DNA of 64,000 nucleotides from Metridium senile (Eukaryota > Cnidaria > Anthozoa > Actiniaria > Metridiidae): NCBI GenBank assembly GCA_949775045.1, contig OX459105.1:13729227-13793226 (forward strand), written 5' to 3'. Shown here piece by piece: positions 34,701 through 45,000 of this stretch. The number at the start of each line of letters is the position of its first letter. Position 1 is the first letter of the stretch. The translations under genes were made by a program, and so were the position numbers. The notes under the pieces were generated by a model. It was not told where the DNA came from and did not search any database. It worked only from the letters and a program-made list of their open reading frames with translations.

Positions 34701-37700
34701 AAGGATCCACCAACTTATTAGATAATTACTCAGGCTACCCCGCTGTGAGGGGAGCCTGAGTCTAGGTTTACCTTTTCTATGTATGGGTCTATCGTTGTGT
34801 CGAGATTACACATGACATAATGCCACAGGTAAACCACCTATCAAAAACAATTACTACTCTATGATGTAGACTGAGTAAATGCACTAAGTGCATCTAGTTA
34901 TTCATGAAATACAATCAAATTGCTACTGTGGAATATTTCTTATTAATTTAAATAAGAAATATTTCACAGTCGAAACTTGATTGTATTTCATAAAAAAGAA
35001 GACAGGTCTCACAGACAAGTAAAGTTGTAACATCTTCTGCATATTCTAGAATTGTTAATATTTTTGCCCTTTCATCAGAAAATGTGAATATTTTTACAAC
35101 AAATCAAGGCTTTCCCTGTTCTCTACTTTTGTCAAGTATACACAGCAACACTGCAAAAATTTCAACAACTCCGCATCACAATGTCTCTCACCAAATTCTT
35201 CAAACACCACAGCTCTAAAATTCACTGCACACCCCAGCTTTGGAAAAGCAAACAACACACACCAAAGGAATCTACATCACTGGCACTGCCTGATAAATAA
35301 ATGTGAAACTAATGTATTTAAGCTTTGTATGTTGCAGGTACAAATATTCAAACTCCAGGAACCCCTATTGGGAAAGGACTTATTAATGAAGCAGCAAAAC
35401 AGATGGGTTTGTGGGAAGGATGTCCTGTCGGCTGTTCTATTATTGATGCTCATGCAGGAGGAATAGGTAATGATATGTAATGAATGGTACCCAGTCAGTT
35501 CAAACCCACGGCCGAACCATTTCTCAGGGTCTTTAAATAATTGAGAAGAAGTTGCTGCCTTTGTTTCTTCAAAATCTACAAATGGTTAGAACTTCACGTC
35601 CTCTCGGATAGCGACGTAAAATTGAGGTCCCGTCTCTCAATACATAATAACATTGAGGGATATAAAAGAACTCCGTGTTCAGACATGGGTTGTATGGTGG
35701 CAGCTTAATACGCCTTGATATACAGTTGTACCTTCAACTCGAACACGTCGAGTAAGCGCATTGAGCAGTTCTGGAAATGTGCACAAGCTATAAAATAACT
35801 AGCCATTATAATGACGATGATTACAATGGTGATAGTGGTGATGTCAGTGGTGTTGATTATAATAATGATGGTGATTAGAATGTTGATGATAGTGTCAGTG
35901 GTGTCAATGATGATAATGATAATGTTGGAGATAATGATGATGGCAATAATGATAGGAGTAGTGGTGGTGCGTAATATGATGTTGAATATATTGATGATAT
36001 GGTAATCTTGTTATAATAATAATAATAAAGAAATAGAAAACGCGCGCGCGTGCTGTGTGCAGTTATAAAGCACGCGGGGTTGTCAGAACACGAGAGAAGT
36101 GTTAAGAGAAGCACGACTCGAAGCGGAGTGTTTCTCAACACTTCTCGAGTATTCTGACAATCCCCAAGTGCTTTATAACTACATACAGCACAGAAAGCAA
36201 GTTTTCTATTTCTTTTATAAAATACAAATTGATCAACATGCAAACGCGCATGCTGTGTGCTCTCATAAAGCACGCGCCTCAACCAATCAAAATACATGAT
36301 TTCAAATAGTTATTTTATAATAAATAATAAAAGCATTTATTTATACACGATGATTTACATACGCAGCTTAGCTGATGTGGTCGTGTGATTGTTGATAATT
36401 AAGGTAGTCATGTCGGTGAGTATGATGATATTAACCATGTGATAATAGTTGGTAATAATGATTAATAATACAATATTCACTGTAGGGGTAATAGGAGCTG
36501 ACGTCACAGGAAGTGAATTGCCTTGTGAGAACCAACCAATCACAAGTCGTTTGGTGTTGGTTTGTGGGACATCATCATGTCATATGGGAGTAAGTACGAA
36601 ATGTACGTCTCATATCATACACCTAATTCAAAAAAGGTTGTCAGGACGAACGGCGATTGGCGATTGGTGATTGCATGTCCGAAAGGAACTATGGCTAATA
36701 CGAATTCCTTCTTATTCGTTTCTAAATTACCCAAACAATGCCTCCACCGTTCAGTTAAACCTTTGAGACATCCATCTAAGGTCATCGCTGAACGGTGTTT
36801 GGGTAATCTAGAATGGAATAAGAAGAAATTGGTATTACCCACAGTCCCTTTCGGTCGTGCAATCGCCAATCACCAATCGCCGTTCGCCCCGTCAACCTTT
36901 TTTGAATTAGGTGTATGCGTAACACCCCCAACACATGTATAACGCTAACAACACATGATGAATTGAATTTGTAATTAGCATAACGATTTTTTTCCTTATT
37001 AATACAGATCAGTGAAAAACCGGTGTTTGTTCAAGGGGTCTGGGGACCATATTACTCTGCTATGGTACCTGGCCTTTGGTTGGATGAGGGAGGACAAACT
37101 GCAACCGGGAAACTGGTAACCTTTGATTTTGATCAAATAAAGTATCATGTGATAGGAAGTGACGTCATTGTTCTGACTATTTTCAGATTATCATGTGATA
37201 GGAAGTGACGTCATTGTTCTGACTATTTTCAGATTGATCACATAGTTGAAACTCACCCTGCATATCACAAACTAAAGGAATTATCGGAGCAAAAGTGAGT
37301 CTTTATAAACTTCTTATGACGTTGCAAATATCATCATCATTATCGTTATCATTATCAATATTTTTGTCGTTACCATTTTTATCATTATTATCATAACTGC
37401 TATAAGTGTCAGTATCATTATCATTATTGTCTTTATCATAAGTTATTATCAATATCATTGTAATGGCAATTTTAATCTTCCTAATTACCATCATCATTAT
37501 CATGTTTACTATCATGTACTATCATACCTAAATATTAGAATTTCGCGCACTGTACAAAATCTGAGTTCCCCATTGGCTTTAATCTATCACGTGGAGTGCT
37601 ATATTCGTCGATAACGCAAGCAAAGCGAACATTCAGCGAACTCAATTTTAATATTAAAAGAGTTAGAGACTTTTCGTTTGTTCTTTATCGGCAAATACAG

Positions 37701-40700
37701 TCACTTGCTGACAGTTCAATGAACTCGAAATTTCTTCATAAAATTTCCCGTTCTTGAAAACAGTCAGCCTGTATTTGCCGATAAAGAACACACTTCAGTC
37801 TCTAACCCCTAAATAATTGTCAATATCAGCTATATCCACCGTTAAATCCGCAGCTGTTCATTTTGCATGTTTTCACTTTTTTCAGTAAAACTATCCTGTA
37901 TGAAGAACTCAATAATCTTGTGCAAAAAGTCAGTGCTGAGCGCGGATTGGCCAGTCCTGTATTTCTGTCACGTGACTATCATGTGTTACCTGATTTCCAT
38001 GGTAACCGATCGCCAATCGCTGATCCCAATATGACAGGCATGGTAAGTTATTTTATAATACTCCAATAACCGCTTTACTATTTGAAAAGGCGTATTTACC
38101 AAGGCTAAGCCTCGATTGGTTGTATGTATACTATATACGATATGAGCGACCGATCTGTATGGGATATACAGTATATCTCACTGTATATTTCATACAGATC
38201 GGACACGAATATAGTATAGTACTTATGAAACTCCAACATTAGTTCTTTAATATTGTACTTAAATTGTCAAGATAAAAGTAATAAATCTGTCCGAGAAAAT
38301 TCAAGTTCAAATTTATGCAAATCAGGACGAATCTGTTTCGGATATACAACCTCCGTCACGGACGTGAATTCTTTTGTCAATTGCTCATTACTTATTCATG
38401 AATTTTATAAGATTATTAACAAGTTCCAATCAAAACATGGAAAAATATCAGCTCCAAACAATAGAAAATACATTTGAATTTACTCTCGTCGAGGTTATCC
38501 CTGGATACGTATACCAGAGGTAATTTTCTACTTGCTTTTGCGTTTGTAAATCTGATGGTTTTTAACGGACAAATGATAATTAGAAATGCTAGATCAAGAA
38601 ACCCTCTGGTTTCCAGGGTATGTGGCAATGAGACTTATGTCAAATTGTACAGCGGTGCAAGCAAGATAAAGTGAACTAGAGTATTTGTTTTCAATTTGTT
38701 GCAATGTGACCGGCTACATCTAGGTTTGTTTCTACAGATTTGTGGGTTAACGTTGTCGTCTGATCTCAGGGATTTAGCAGTTTTATATGTTTCGACACTG
38801 CAGGCTTTAGCAGTAAGTACAGGTTATATTAATAATGGTATTAAAATCAAAATTAACACCATGATCGGCATGATCATTATCAATATTATCATGGTCGTCA
38901 CTGGCACCATCATCCAGATCACCACCACCGGCGCCATCATTATCATCATCGTCATATTATCATCGCCAACGTCATAATCATCATATACATTTGTGTATAG
39001 TCATAATCCATATTACCATCATCATCACCATCATCATCACTTCTGTCTTCACAATCATCAACATCAACATTGTCGTCATCATCATCACCATCACCACAAT
39101 AATCACTATCATCATCACCATTATCATATCATCATCATCACTATTATCATCATCCGACCTCTTTACAATCATCATCATCAGCATTGTCGTCATCATCATC
39201 ATCATCATCGCCAACATCATCATCACAATCATCATCACAATCAACATCGTCGTTATCATCATCATCACTTCTTTCTTCACAATCATCACTATCATCGTCA
39301 TCGGTACCATCACCACCATAGCCACTATCATCATCACAATCATCATCACTACTGTTATCATCATCATCACTATTGTTATCATCATCATCGCTAACATGAC
39401 CGCACTACCATTCATTCCAGTATGGAACACAACACATCCTGGATAGCATGAATACCGCTGACCATCATATCATCATCATCACTATTGTTATCATCATCAT
39501 CACTAACATGACGTCACTTCCATTCATTCCAGTATGGGACACGTCACATCCTGGATAGCATGAATACCGCTGGCCATCATATCAATACACTGTTTCTATG
39601 TGGGGGACTCACTAAAAACCCGTTATTTGTACAAACACATGCTGACGTCACAGGTAATGTAGAATTTGATTTGCTTAACAATAATGAGGACAAATGTCCT
39701 GTCCGGACTTCCATACATTTTCTAGATATATTTTTGCACATTTGTATGGCTGTAATTCCTTCAATATTTAACTCGAGCAACCCAAACAAGCCCTTTCTAA
39801 CAATGTGCGTTTTGTGTTGATCAGTCGCAATTTATGGACTCGTACTCAGTCCCTAACCATTTGAAATCAGGCAATGTTCCCATGCATATTAAAAGCCGTA
39901 AAATTTAGAAAGTTGCTAAAAATTGTTATCATGTGCAATTTTTCATGAACGTTTATGCGTAATAATATGATATAAACTCTGATTTAAAAAAAATTTCTTT
40001 CTATTTTGTCTATTGTTTTTATCAGGAATGCCTTGTGTTTTACCAAGGGAAAGCGAGCCTGTTCTGATTGGTTCTGCTCTACTTGGCGCATGCGCGTGTG
40101 GAGACTTCGACACTGTTCAGGTACGTTATCAATATACACCTATTTCAATCATCGTTGTCGCAGTCGAAGCTACAATCCACACTCTGAAGCTTGCAAAGGA
40201 TGTCGGTATTATGTGATTTATTACACGTTATTTGTTTTATCATCATATATATGTATGGTCATATACAGTAAAACCCCGCGTATAAGAACCTAACATTTAA
40301 GAACCTGTCAAAAAAGAGCCATGTGCAACTGAAGCATTGACCTGTATGTAAATAAAGTAGGAAGAAAGGTGTTGTAATGATGAAGTGAGTGATGCTAATA
40401 AAACCTAGATAGCCTGATTTCAAGTTAGCCTCCTCCGCATGCAACTCTTGACTCTGGGCTTCCTTTGTTGACTCTGGGCTTCCTGTGGGGCCCATTCCTC
40501 TCCGGTTCGCATGATAAAGGAAACCCAGCAGGGGACAAAGGAAACCCAGCAGGGTTGCATGCGGAGGAGGCTAATTTCTTAAGCACCATTTATATAAGAA
40601 CCTGTTCAGGCTGACTTGGAAAAATCTAGGTTCTTATACGCGGGCTTTTACTGTAACACAAACACGTTGTTTTTTCATTGTTTCATAAGTTTTTTATGTT

Positions 40701-41716
40701 GTTATTCAGGACGCCATGAGTTCAATGAACGTTATTGGTCAGATCATCTATCCTGACTCCAACGTAAAAAGGTGGGTTCTTGATTCAGCTATTCGATATG
40801 TGAGTTCCTTGAAAATAAAATCGACAAATATGGCCAATCTGACGCGCGCGTAAGAATATTTTATTTTATTTTTATTTTATTTATAAATATTCTGGACAAG
40901 ATTACAATATCCACGGAGAAAACGACAATAGGACACGAAGTCCCTTACAAAGTTCGTTCTCCAATGGTCAAACAAAACAAAACAAAACAAAACAAAACAA
41001 TAAGGCGAGAAATACAGTGACAACTCTAATAATCAAAAATTATAATAATCAACAAGTAAAATTATAGTAAAAGTGAAAGCAAAGCAAAGCTATAGAGAAA
41101 AGGGAAATGGGCGAAAAATGGGATAAGAGAGAGAAAAAAAAGATTAACAGTGGAGTAGATAACACTAACACGTGCATGCCGAAGACAGGTTAGAGCGGCG
41201 ACACAAGGGACAGATTAAACGCCAAGTGCGAATGTTATGCACATCAAAAACATTGTTGAGGCGTTTAGTAAAGAGAATTTTAAGATGACGTTTAAAGGCA
41301 GAAGTAGAGTTAGAGAGGCGGATATGCCCCCCCCCCCCCCCCCCTCCCCACACTCCCCCTAAGTATCCTGCGCCATCTTGAAAGGTAGCCGGACCTTTGC
41401 ATCAAAGCGAGACGAACGTTGAGCTTGCAATGATAGAGACCTTTCAACACCTTGCCGGACAATTATTCACGTGTCTCTATCATTGCAAGCTCAACGTTCG
41501 TCTCGCTTTGATGCAAAGGCCCGGCCACCTTTCAAGATGGCGCAGGGAACTGTGAAGGGAACTAATAGTATAGAAAAGGTTAATAAATATATCATTAGTT
41601 GAAGAATAAATGTGTTATTTCCTGTTTGTAGCTACCATGACAACAAGTACAAAGTATACCATAAAATGGTGAAAGACCAGTTAGAATACCGACGAATAAT
41701 GCAAGACAAATCATAA
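31799..41716 (+). CDS. FGGY: FGGY carbohydrate kinase domain-containing protein
   Basis: Fourteen exons: 31799-31978, 32800-32967, 33679-33925, 34615-34695, 35338-35466, 36486-36589, 37008-37115, 37233-37294, 37886-38042, 38738-38812, 39533-39653, 40026-40120, 40710-40771 and 41632-41716. They sum to 1674 nt (557 aa), close to the human protein, with consistent phases and GT-AG borders. The protein starts [18 protein letters not shown], the N-terminal phosphate-binding DxGT motif. It continues with [75 protein letters not shown] and the ATP-site motif [12 protein letters not shown], and ends [12 protein letters not shown] kinases phosphorylate pentuloses/ribitol-type sugars in the cytosol using ATP (family knowledge). 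Exons 3, 8 and 11 have duplicated acceptors just upstream. Introns hold several MITEs and a PLE fragment. Two AATAAA signals follow at 41782 and 41796. Confidence 0.95.
32095..32500 (-). pseudogene. Penelope-like element 3' remnant
   Basis: The minus strand reads [37 protein letters not shown], and [15 protein letters not shown] then stop. This is the GIY-YIG endonuclease C-terminus of Penelope-like elements. It is followed by a ~170-bp tail ending ATCTAGATGATGTC, GAAACGTTGTATCCTCGCG. It lies in intron 1 of FGGY, antisense. Confidence 0.8.
33039..33470. repeat. GATGGTGAT / GATGACAGT trinucleotide-based repeat
   Basis: About 430 bp of GATGATGATGACAGTGA and GGTGATAATGATGA words with a longer repeat of about 90-130 bp. 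It lies in FGGY intron 2. The sense strand carries GAT, the opposite orientation to the array in intron 10. Confidence 0.9.
33527..33680. repeat. Duplicated acceptor region of FGGY exon 3
   Basis: About 60 bp ending TTACACTGATTTTAA..CACTTCTACTTAGG occurs at 33527-33587 and again at 33618-33680. Only the second AG is followed by coding sequence. The decoy AG lies 94 bases upstream and would shift frame. Confidence 0.88.
34070..34455. mobile_element. Foldback MITE, CCACAGGCAGCCCAACTA family
   Basis: The left end CCACAGGCAGCCCAACTACT with TGATCTGAGGAATTTTTT is mirrored by GGGCTGCCTGTG at the right. A compact member of the same family occupies 41944-42047 with near-perfect arms. It lies in FGGY intron 3. 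Confidence 0.8.
34905..34993. repeat. Palindrome
   Basis: ATGAAATACAATCAA and TTGATTGTATTTCAT flank inner arms GAATATTTCTTATT / AATAAGAAATATTTC. It lies in FGGY intron 4. The remainder of that intron (34700-34900 and 35000-35330) shows no other structure beyond a short GGCTACCCCGCTGTGAGG stretch. Confidence 0.75.
36021..36217. mobile_element. Foldback MITE
   Basis: AAAGAAATAGAAAAC and the complementary TTTTCTATTTCTTT form the ends. GTTATAAAGCACG and AAGTGCTTTATAAC and GAGAAGTGTT / AACACTTCTC pair inside. A partial arm copy (GCTGTGTGCTCTCATAAAGC) follows at 36246-36275. It lies in FGGY intron 5. Confidence 0.75.
36616..36917. mobile_element. Foldback MITE
   Basis: CATACACCTAATTCAAAAAA and its complement TTTTTTGAATTAGGTGTATG form the ends, with CGGCGATTGGCGATTGGTGA pairing inside. 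It begins 27 bases after the FGGY exon 6 donor. Confidence 0.85.
37145..37236. repeat. Exact 46-bp tandem duplication of FGGY exon 8 acceptor
   Basis: TCATGTGATAGGAAGTGACG through CTGACTATTTTCAGATT occurs twice in a row, at 37145-37190 and 37191-37236, differing only in the last base. The unit includes the polypyrimidine tract, AG and four exon bases. The decoy AG is 46 bases upstream, out of frame. Confidence 0.95.
37660..37806. mobile_element. Foldback MITE
   Basis: GTTAGAGACTTTTCGTTTG with TTCTTTATCGGCAAATACAG is mirrored by CTGTATTTGCCGATAAAGAA and CTTCAGTCTCTAAC. A smaller palindrome lies at 38126-38215 around TATACAGTATATCTCACTG. Both are in FGGY introns 8-9. Confidence 0.75.
38940..39395. 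repeat. CATCATCAC-type trinucleotide repeat
   Basis: About 450 bp of CATCATCATCACCATC words with a longer ~60-bp periodicity (CATCATCACAATCATCATC, TTGTCGTCATCATC). It lies in FGGY intron 10 and reaches to the duplicated exon 11 acceptor. The long open frames on both strands are by-products. Confidence 0.9.
39361..39585. repeat. 113-bp tandem duplication containing FGGY exon 11 acceptor
   Basis: Two units start at 39361 and 39474. Each has CATTCATTCCAG then the first ~50 bases of exon 11 (GGATAGCATGAATACCGCTG). The upstream copy differs in a few exon bases and runs into the CAT repeat, so it is not a complete exon. The decoy acceptor is 113 bases upstream and shifts frame. Confidence 0.93.
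40266..40653. mobile_element. TA-flanked MITE with a nested foldback
   Basis: Ends CAGTAAAACCCCGCGTATAA and TTATACGCGGGCTTTTACTG are flanked by TA on both sides (40264-40265, 40654-40655), as for Tc1/mariner or pogo-type elements. Inside lies a second palindrome, 40430-40574, with arms GCCTCCTCCGCATGCAAC and GTTGCATGCGGAGGAGGC. It lies in FGGY intron 12. Confidence 0.8.
40852..41330 (-). pseudogene. 5'-truncated LINE, C-terminus plus (TAAAA)n tail
   Basis: The minus strand encodes [20 protein letters not shown] and ends [10 protein letters not shown] then stop. It is followed by a ~300-bp untranslated stretch with (GTTTT)n and an ending rich in TAAAATAAAAATAAAATAAA. This resembles the end of an RT-encoding non-LTR element of the CR1/L2 type (inference). 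An 18-base C run (41327-41344) marks its truncated 5' side. It lies in FGGY intron 13. Confidence 0.5.
41367..41556. mobile_element. Foldback MITE, second copy of the 1229-1410 family
   Basis: The left arm GCGCCATCTTGAAAGGTAGC with AAAGCGAGACGAACGTTGAG is mirrored almost exactly by CTCAACGTTCGTCTCGCTTT and CACCTTTCAAGATGGCGC. It lies in the last FGGY intron, 75 bp from the last exon. Confidence 0.85.
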
Positions 41717-41729
41717 CAGAAATAGTCAA

Positions 41730-41801
41730 TTTATTTTATTTTTTATCAAAAAATTCTTAATATTATATAACATTACTCTAGAATAAATATACTTGAATAA
41801 A
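41730..41801. terminator. Convergent poly(A) signals of FGGY and the LamG gene
   Basis: On the plus strand AATAAA occurs at 41782 and 41796, 65-80 bases past the FGGY stop. On the minus strand AATAAA (TTTATT on plus) occurs at 41735-41730 and 41740-41735, some 330 bases past the LamG gene stop. If both are used, the two transcripts overlap tail to tail. Confidence 0.5.
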
Positions 41802-41943
41802 AATTCCAATATTAATTGTTGTAAAGTTGCTTTATCTAATTATCCATCGTCCAATCCTTTCCTTCTTTTAACATACATTGTCTAGCAAATACCGCCATTT
41901 TAAAGCGCATTCATGCCAATTATAGTATAGCAGGAATTTATAG

Positions 41944-42047
41944 CTATACCACAGGCAGCCCAACTATTATATCTGAGGATTCTTTTTAACTTTGTTGTCA
42001 TTAAAACAAATCCTCAGATAGAATAGTTGGGCTGCCTGTGGCTATAG
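41944..42047. mobile_element. Compact foldback MITE between the convergent genes
   Basis: CCACAGGCAGCCCAACTATT and its complement AATAGTTGGGCTGCCTGTGG flank a ~30-bp spacer, with CTGAGGATT arms inside. It belongs to the family seen at 34070-34455. It lies in the presumed 3' UTR of the LamG gene, 25 bp after its stop. Confidence 0.85.
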
Positions 42048-42072
42048 CCCTAGCTTTGTTTAAATGTAGTTT

Positions 42073-45000
42073 TCATATAGCTGGCATACGATATCTCCTT
42101 GCGCCTATGTCTGTTACCGAATCTTCTATGACGTCAACTTTGTATCCACCAATCACAAGACCTTTTATACTTCCTTTATAGTTTGGCCAGTCAGTCATGT
42201 GATCTGGTGTTCCTCCTGTCAGGGAAATAGTAGTAGATTGGTGAATAATTGAGGATGTTGAAGATTGACTGACTGACTCTCAGAGTTGTTGACTGACTGA
42301 CTGACTGACTAATTCACTCACTGACGTACTAACTGACTGACTGAATAAATGACTGACTGACTGAATAATTGACTGACTAATAAATTGACTGACTAAGTGA
42401 ATGACTGACTTGGGGTGTCAACGAAAATCAATGCATATTATATCATCTTACCAATAAACATTTCTCCTCTGTGAAAGGTGAACTGTTCTTTATACTGTTC
42501 TTTATCTTTCTTGTAATCGTCAACTTGAATGTTCCATATAGATGAGGTTCTGCAAAACAGCAAAGGAAATTTATTATTTATGTAATATTACTCTTGAGTA
42601 CATATCAATAATTATTCTTTTAGCTCTCTGTGGTCTTGCATGTTGTCCACTCTGTTCTAGCTTCTTTCACTTCTTCTGAATAGCAAAAACATCAACATTT
42701 GTCTTCGGTAGCTCTTCAAGTAAGCAGGTTTCCCAGCAAGCCGATCGCCACGGTGCGCTCTTTCCACCCTCCTATCTCTACCAATGCTCCGTTTTACGGT
42801 TATTTAAAGCTACTCAAAGCTACACAGAATGGCAAGAAGTCAAAACAAGTGTGAGGCCGCTTGCAATAGCATTTTCCACGGTTACTAAAAATAGATATTG
42901 CAAAGCTTTGTGGGATTGAAATGCGGACAAACTTTGTAAAAAAGGCCTCGATTACAAGGAAAATAAGATCAGTATCAGTCGAAAAACCATAGTTTTTCAA
43001 TGAATTAGAAACAACAAGACAAAAAACATTGTTGCAGCATATCAGTATGTATTTTGGGCTTAGCTTGTCCGCATTTCAATCCCATAATGCATCATCGTGA
43101 CGTCATCTGTGGAAAGCGATTGATCTCAGGACCTCTCGCTCCTGCAGCCGCGCGCACTAACAAACTGAGCTACACTTCTTCCCTTCCTATCCCTTTCCCT
43201 GCCCTTCAACCATGCATTTTCCCTTGCTTCTATTTGTTTATATTTCATATTTATATTTTGTAATATACCGTACCTTGTGATATGAATGGTATGCCATTTA
43301 TCGTCATTAACGCGATGGTTTGATTTGATTATCGTTTCTTCCTTGTTTTCTATCTTGTTTCTGGAAACATTCAACGTATACAATTAATATAATGGTGTTT
43401 GGTATTTATTTAATTTTTGCCATCTTAAATATCTAATTACATTTTGTGCATCAAAACATGGTTATATTGGCGAGGCGATTTGATGGGAAGCCATAAGGCT
43501 TATGTAGGTTTCAAATCTCCTCATCGCAATTTACAATTTGAACATAATGGTGGTAGTCACGATGATTACGTTCATGATGATGACGAGGAGGGATCGGATA
43601 TGATGATAATAATATAATCATATGATGACGGTGATAATGATGATGATTATTATGATGATGATGATGGTAGTGATGAAGGAGTCTTATGGGTAAGGCCTTT
43701 TTAATGCTTCGTAATATTTGAACTAAGTGTCACTTGCTTTATTTGTTTTATAAGTTAGTACTGAATAAATGAGTGTGGAGTCTTTTTAATACTTCGTCAT
43801 ACTTGAACTAAGCGTTACTTGCTTGAGATGATATGGGGCTGTGATGATGTGATGATGATAAGAACTGTCAAAGAAGTCATATCACTTTATTAATTATTCC
43901 TTACCTAACTTCAATAACTCCATGGTTTAAAAGCACTATTAAATACGTCTTGTGTAAAGATTTTGGCTGAAGAAAAATACAAGCACATTAATTAAAAACT
44001 GTCGGAAGGTAAAGTGGTGATATTATAGTTCTGCTGTCAAATATTACCTGATGAACGAGAAGTAGAATTCCTTTGTCTAATGCAGTCTTGATCTGTAGTC
44101 GTACATCAATTGTTGGTCCTGATATTCTACAATAAAAAAGACACTAGGCTATTTAGTTATATGACAAGCCGTTACCACGTGATCTCGCTTCGAAGCGCGC
44201 AAAGGATTGTTTGTCAAAACGAATAGGTCCAAAATGGCGCCTCGAGACAAAATTAAGTTCGGTTGCTTTTAGGCATTTGCGTTTTGTTTTCATTCTTTTT
44301 TATCTCTGATAGAGCAGCATCGAACGACGCCATCTTGCAACTGTTGGCGATGCGACAGAAATGCTTCTGATTGGCTTATACTAACCGGAAGTGCGCGCGA
44401 AATCACCTTGTAGTGCCTACTTTATAAAACATCTCTTTGCTTAGTTACCTTTTCAATATCCTTTTCTTCGTAATGGCTACAAACGAGTTTCCATCAAAAT
44501 GATGGCTGTTTACTTTGACAACTAAAAAAACAAATAACATTTTTAACATATGTATATAAAGCAACCATTTTGGCATCTGTTGTAGTTGAATTGAAATTAT
44601 TCATTATATCAGAAAACTATATATCATATCATTTGAAAGAATTCTCAAGTTTCAGGTTATCTAGCACCGCTGTACTATGTCACGAAGGGGCAAAAGGCGC
44701 ATTTGTATTAATAATAATAATAAATTTATTATATACTTGTACCAACTAAGCTTCGATATCTTGTAAGAAATATTCACAAATTCCAAGCCAAGTACAGGGA
44801 AATACTACGGCAAAATAATAAAAAACACATAATTTAATCCGAATCGAGATTATCCCTGTGCAAATGGGGAGAGCCTACGTAGCAAGCAGTTGATGTAATT
44901 TATTCATAAAAATACCATGCATCACACGTAATACAATAGATAGAACGACAATAGAATAAAATAGATTTTGTGCACACATTACATCAACTGAGTGCTATGT

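Noticed and set aside
40430..40574. Possible separate gene fragment inside the TA-flanked MITE
   Set aside because: It is a palindrome with CCTCCTCCGCATGCAAC arms and internal GACTCTGGGCTTCCT duplication, i.e. a nested foldback.
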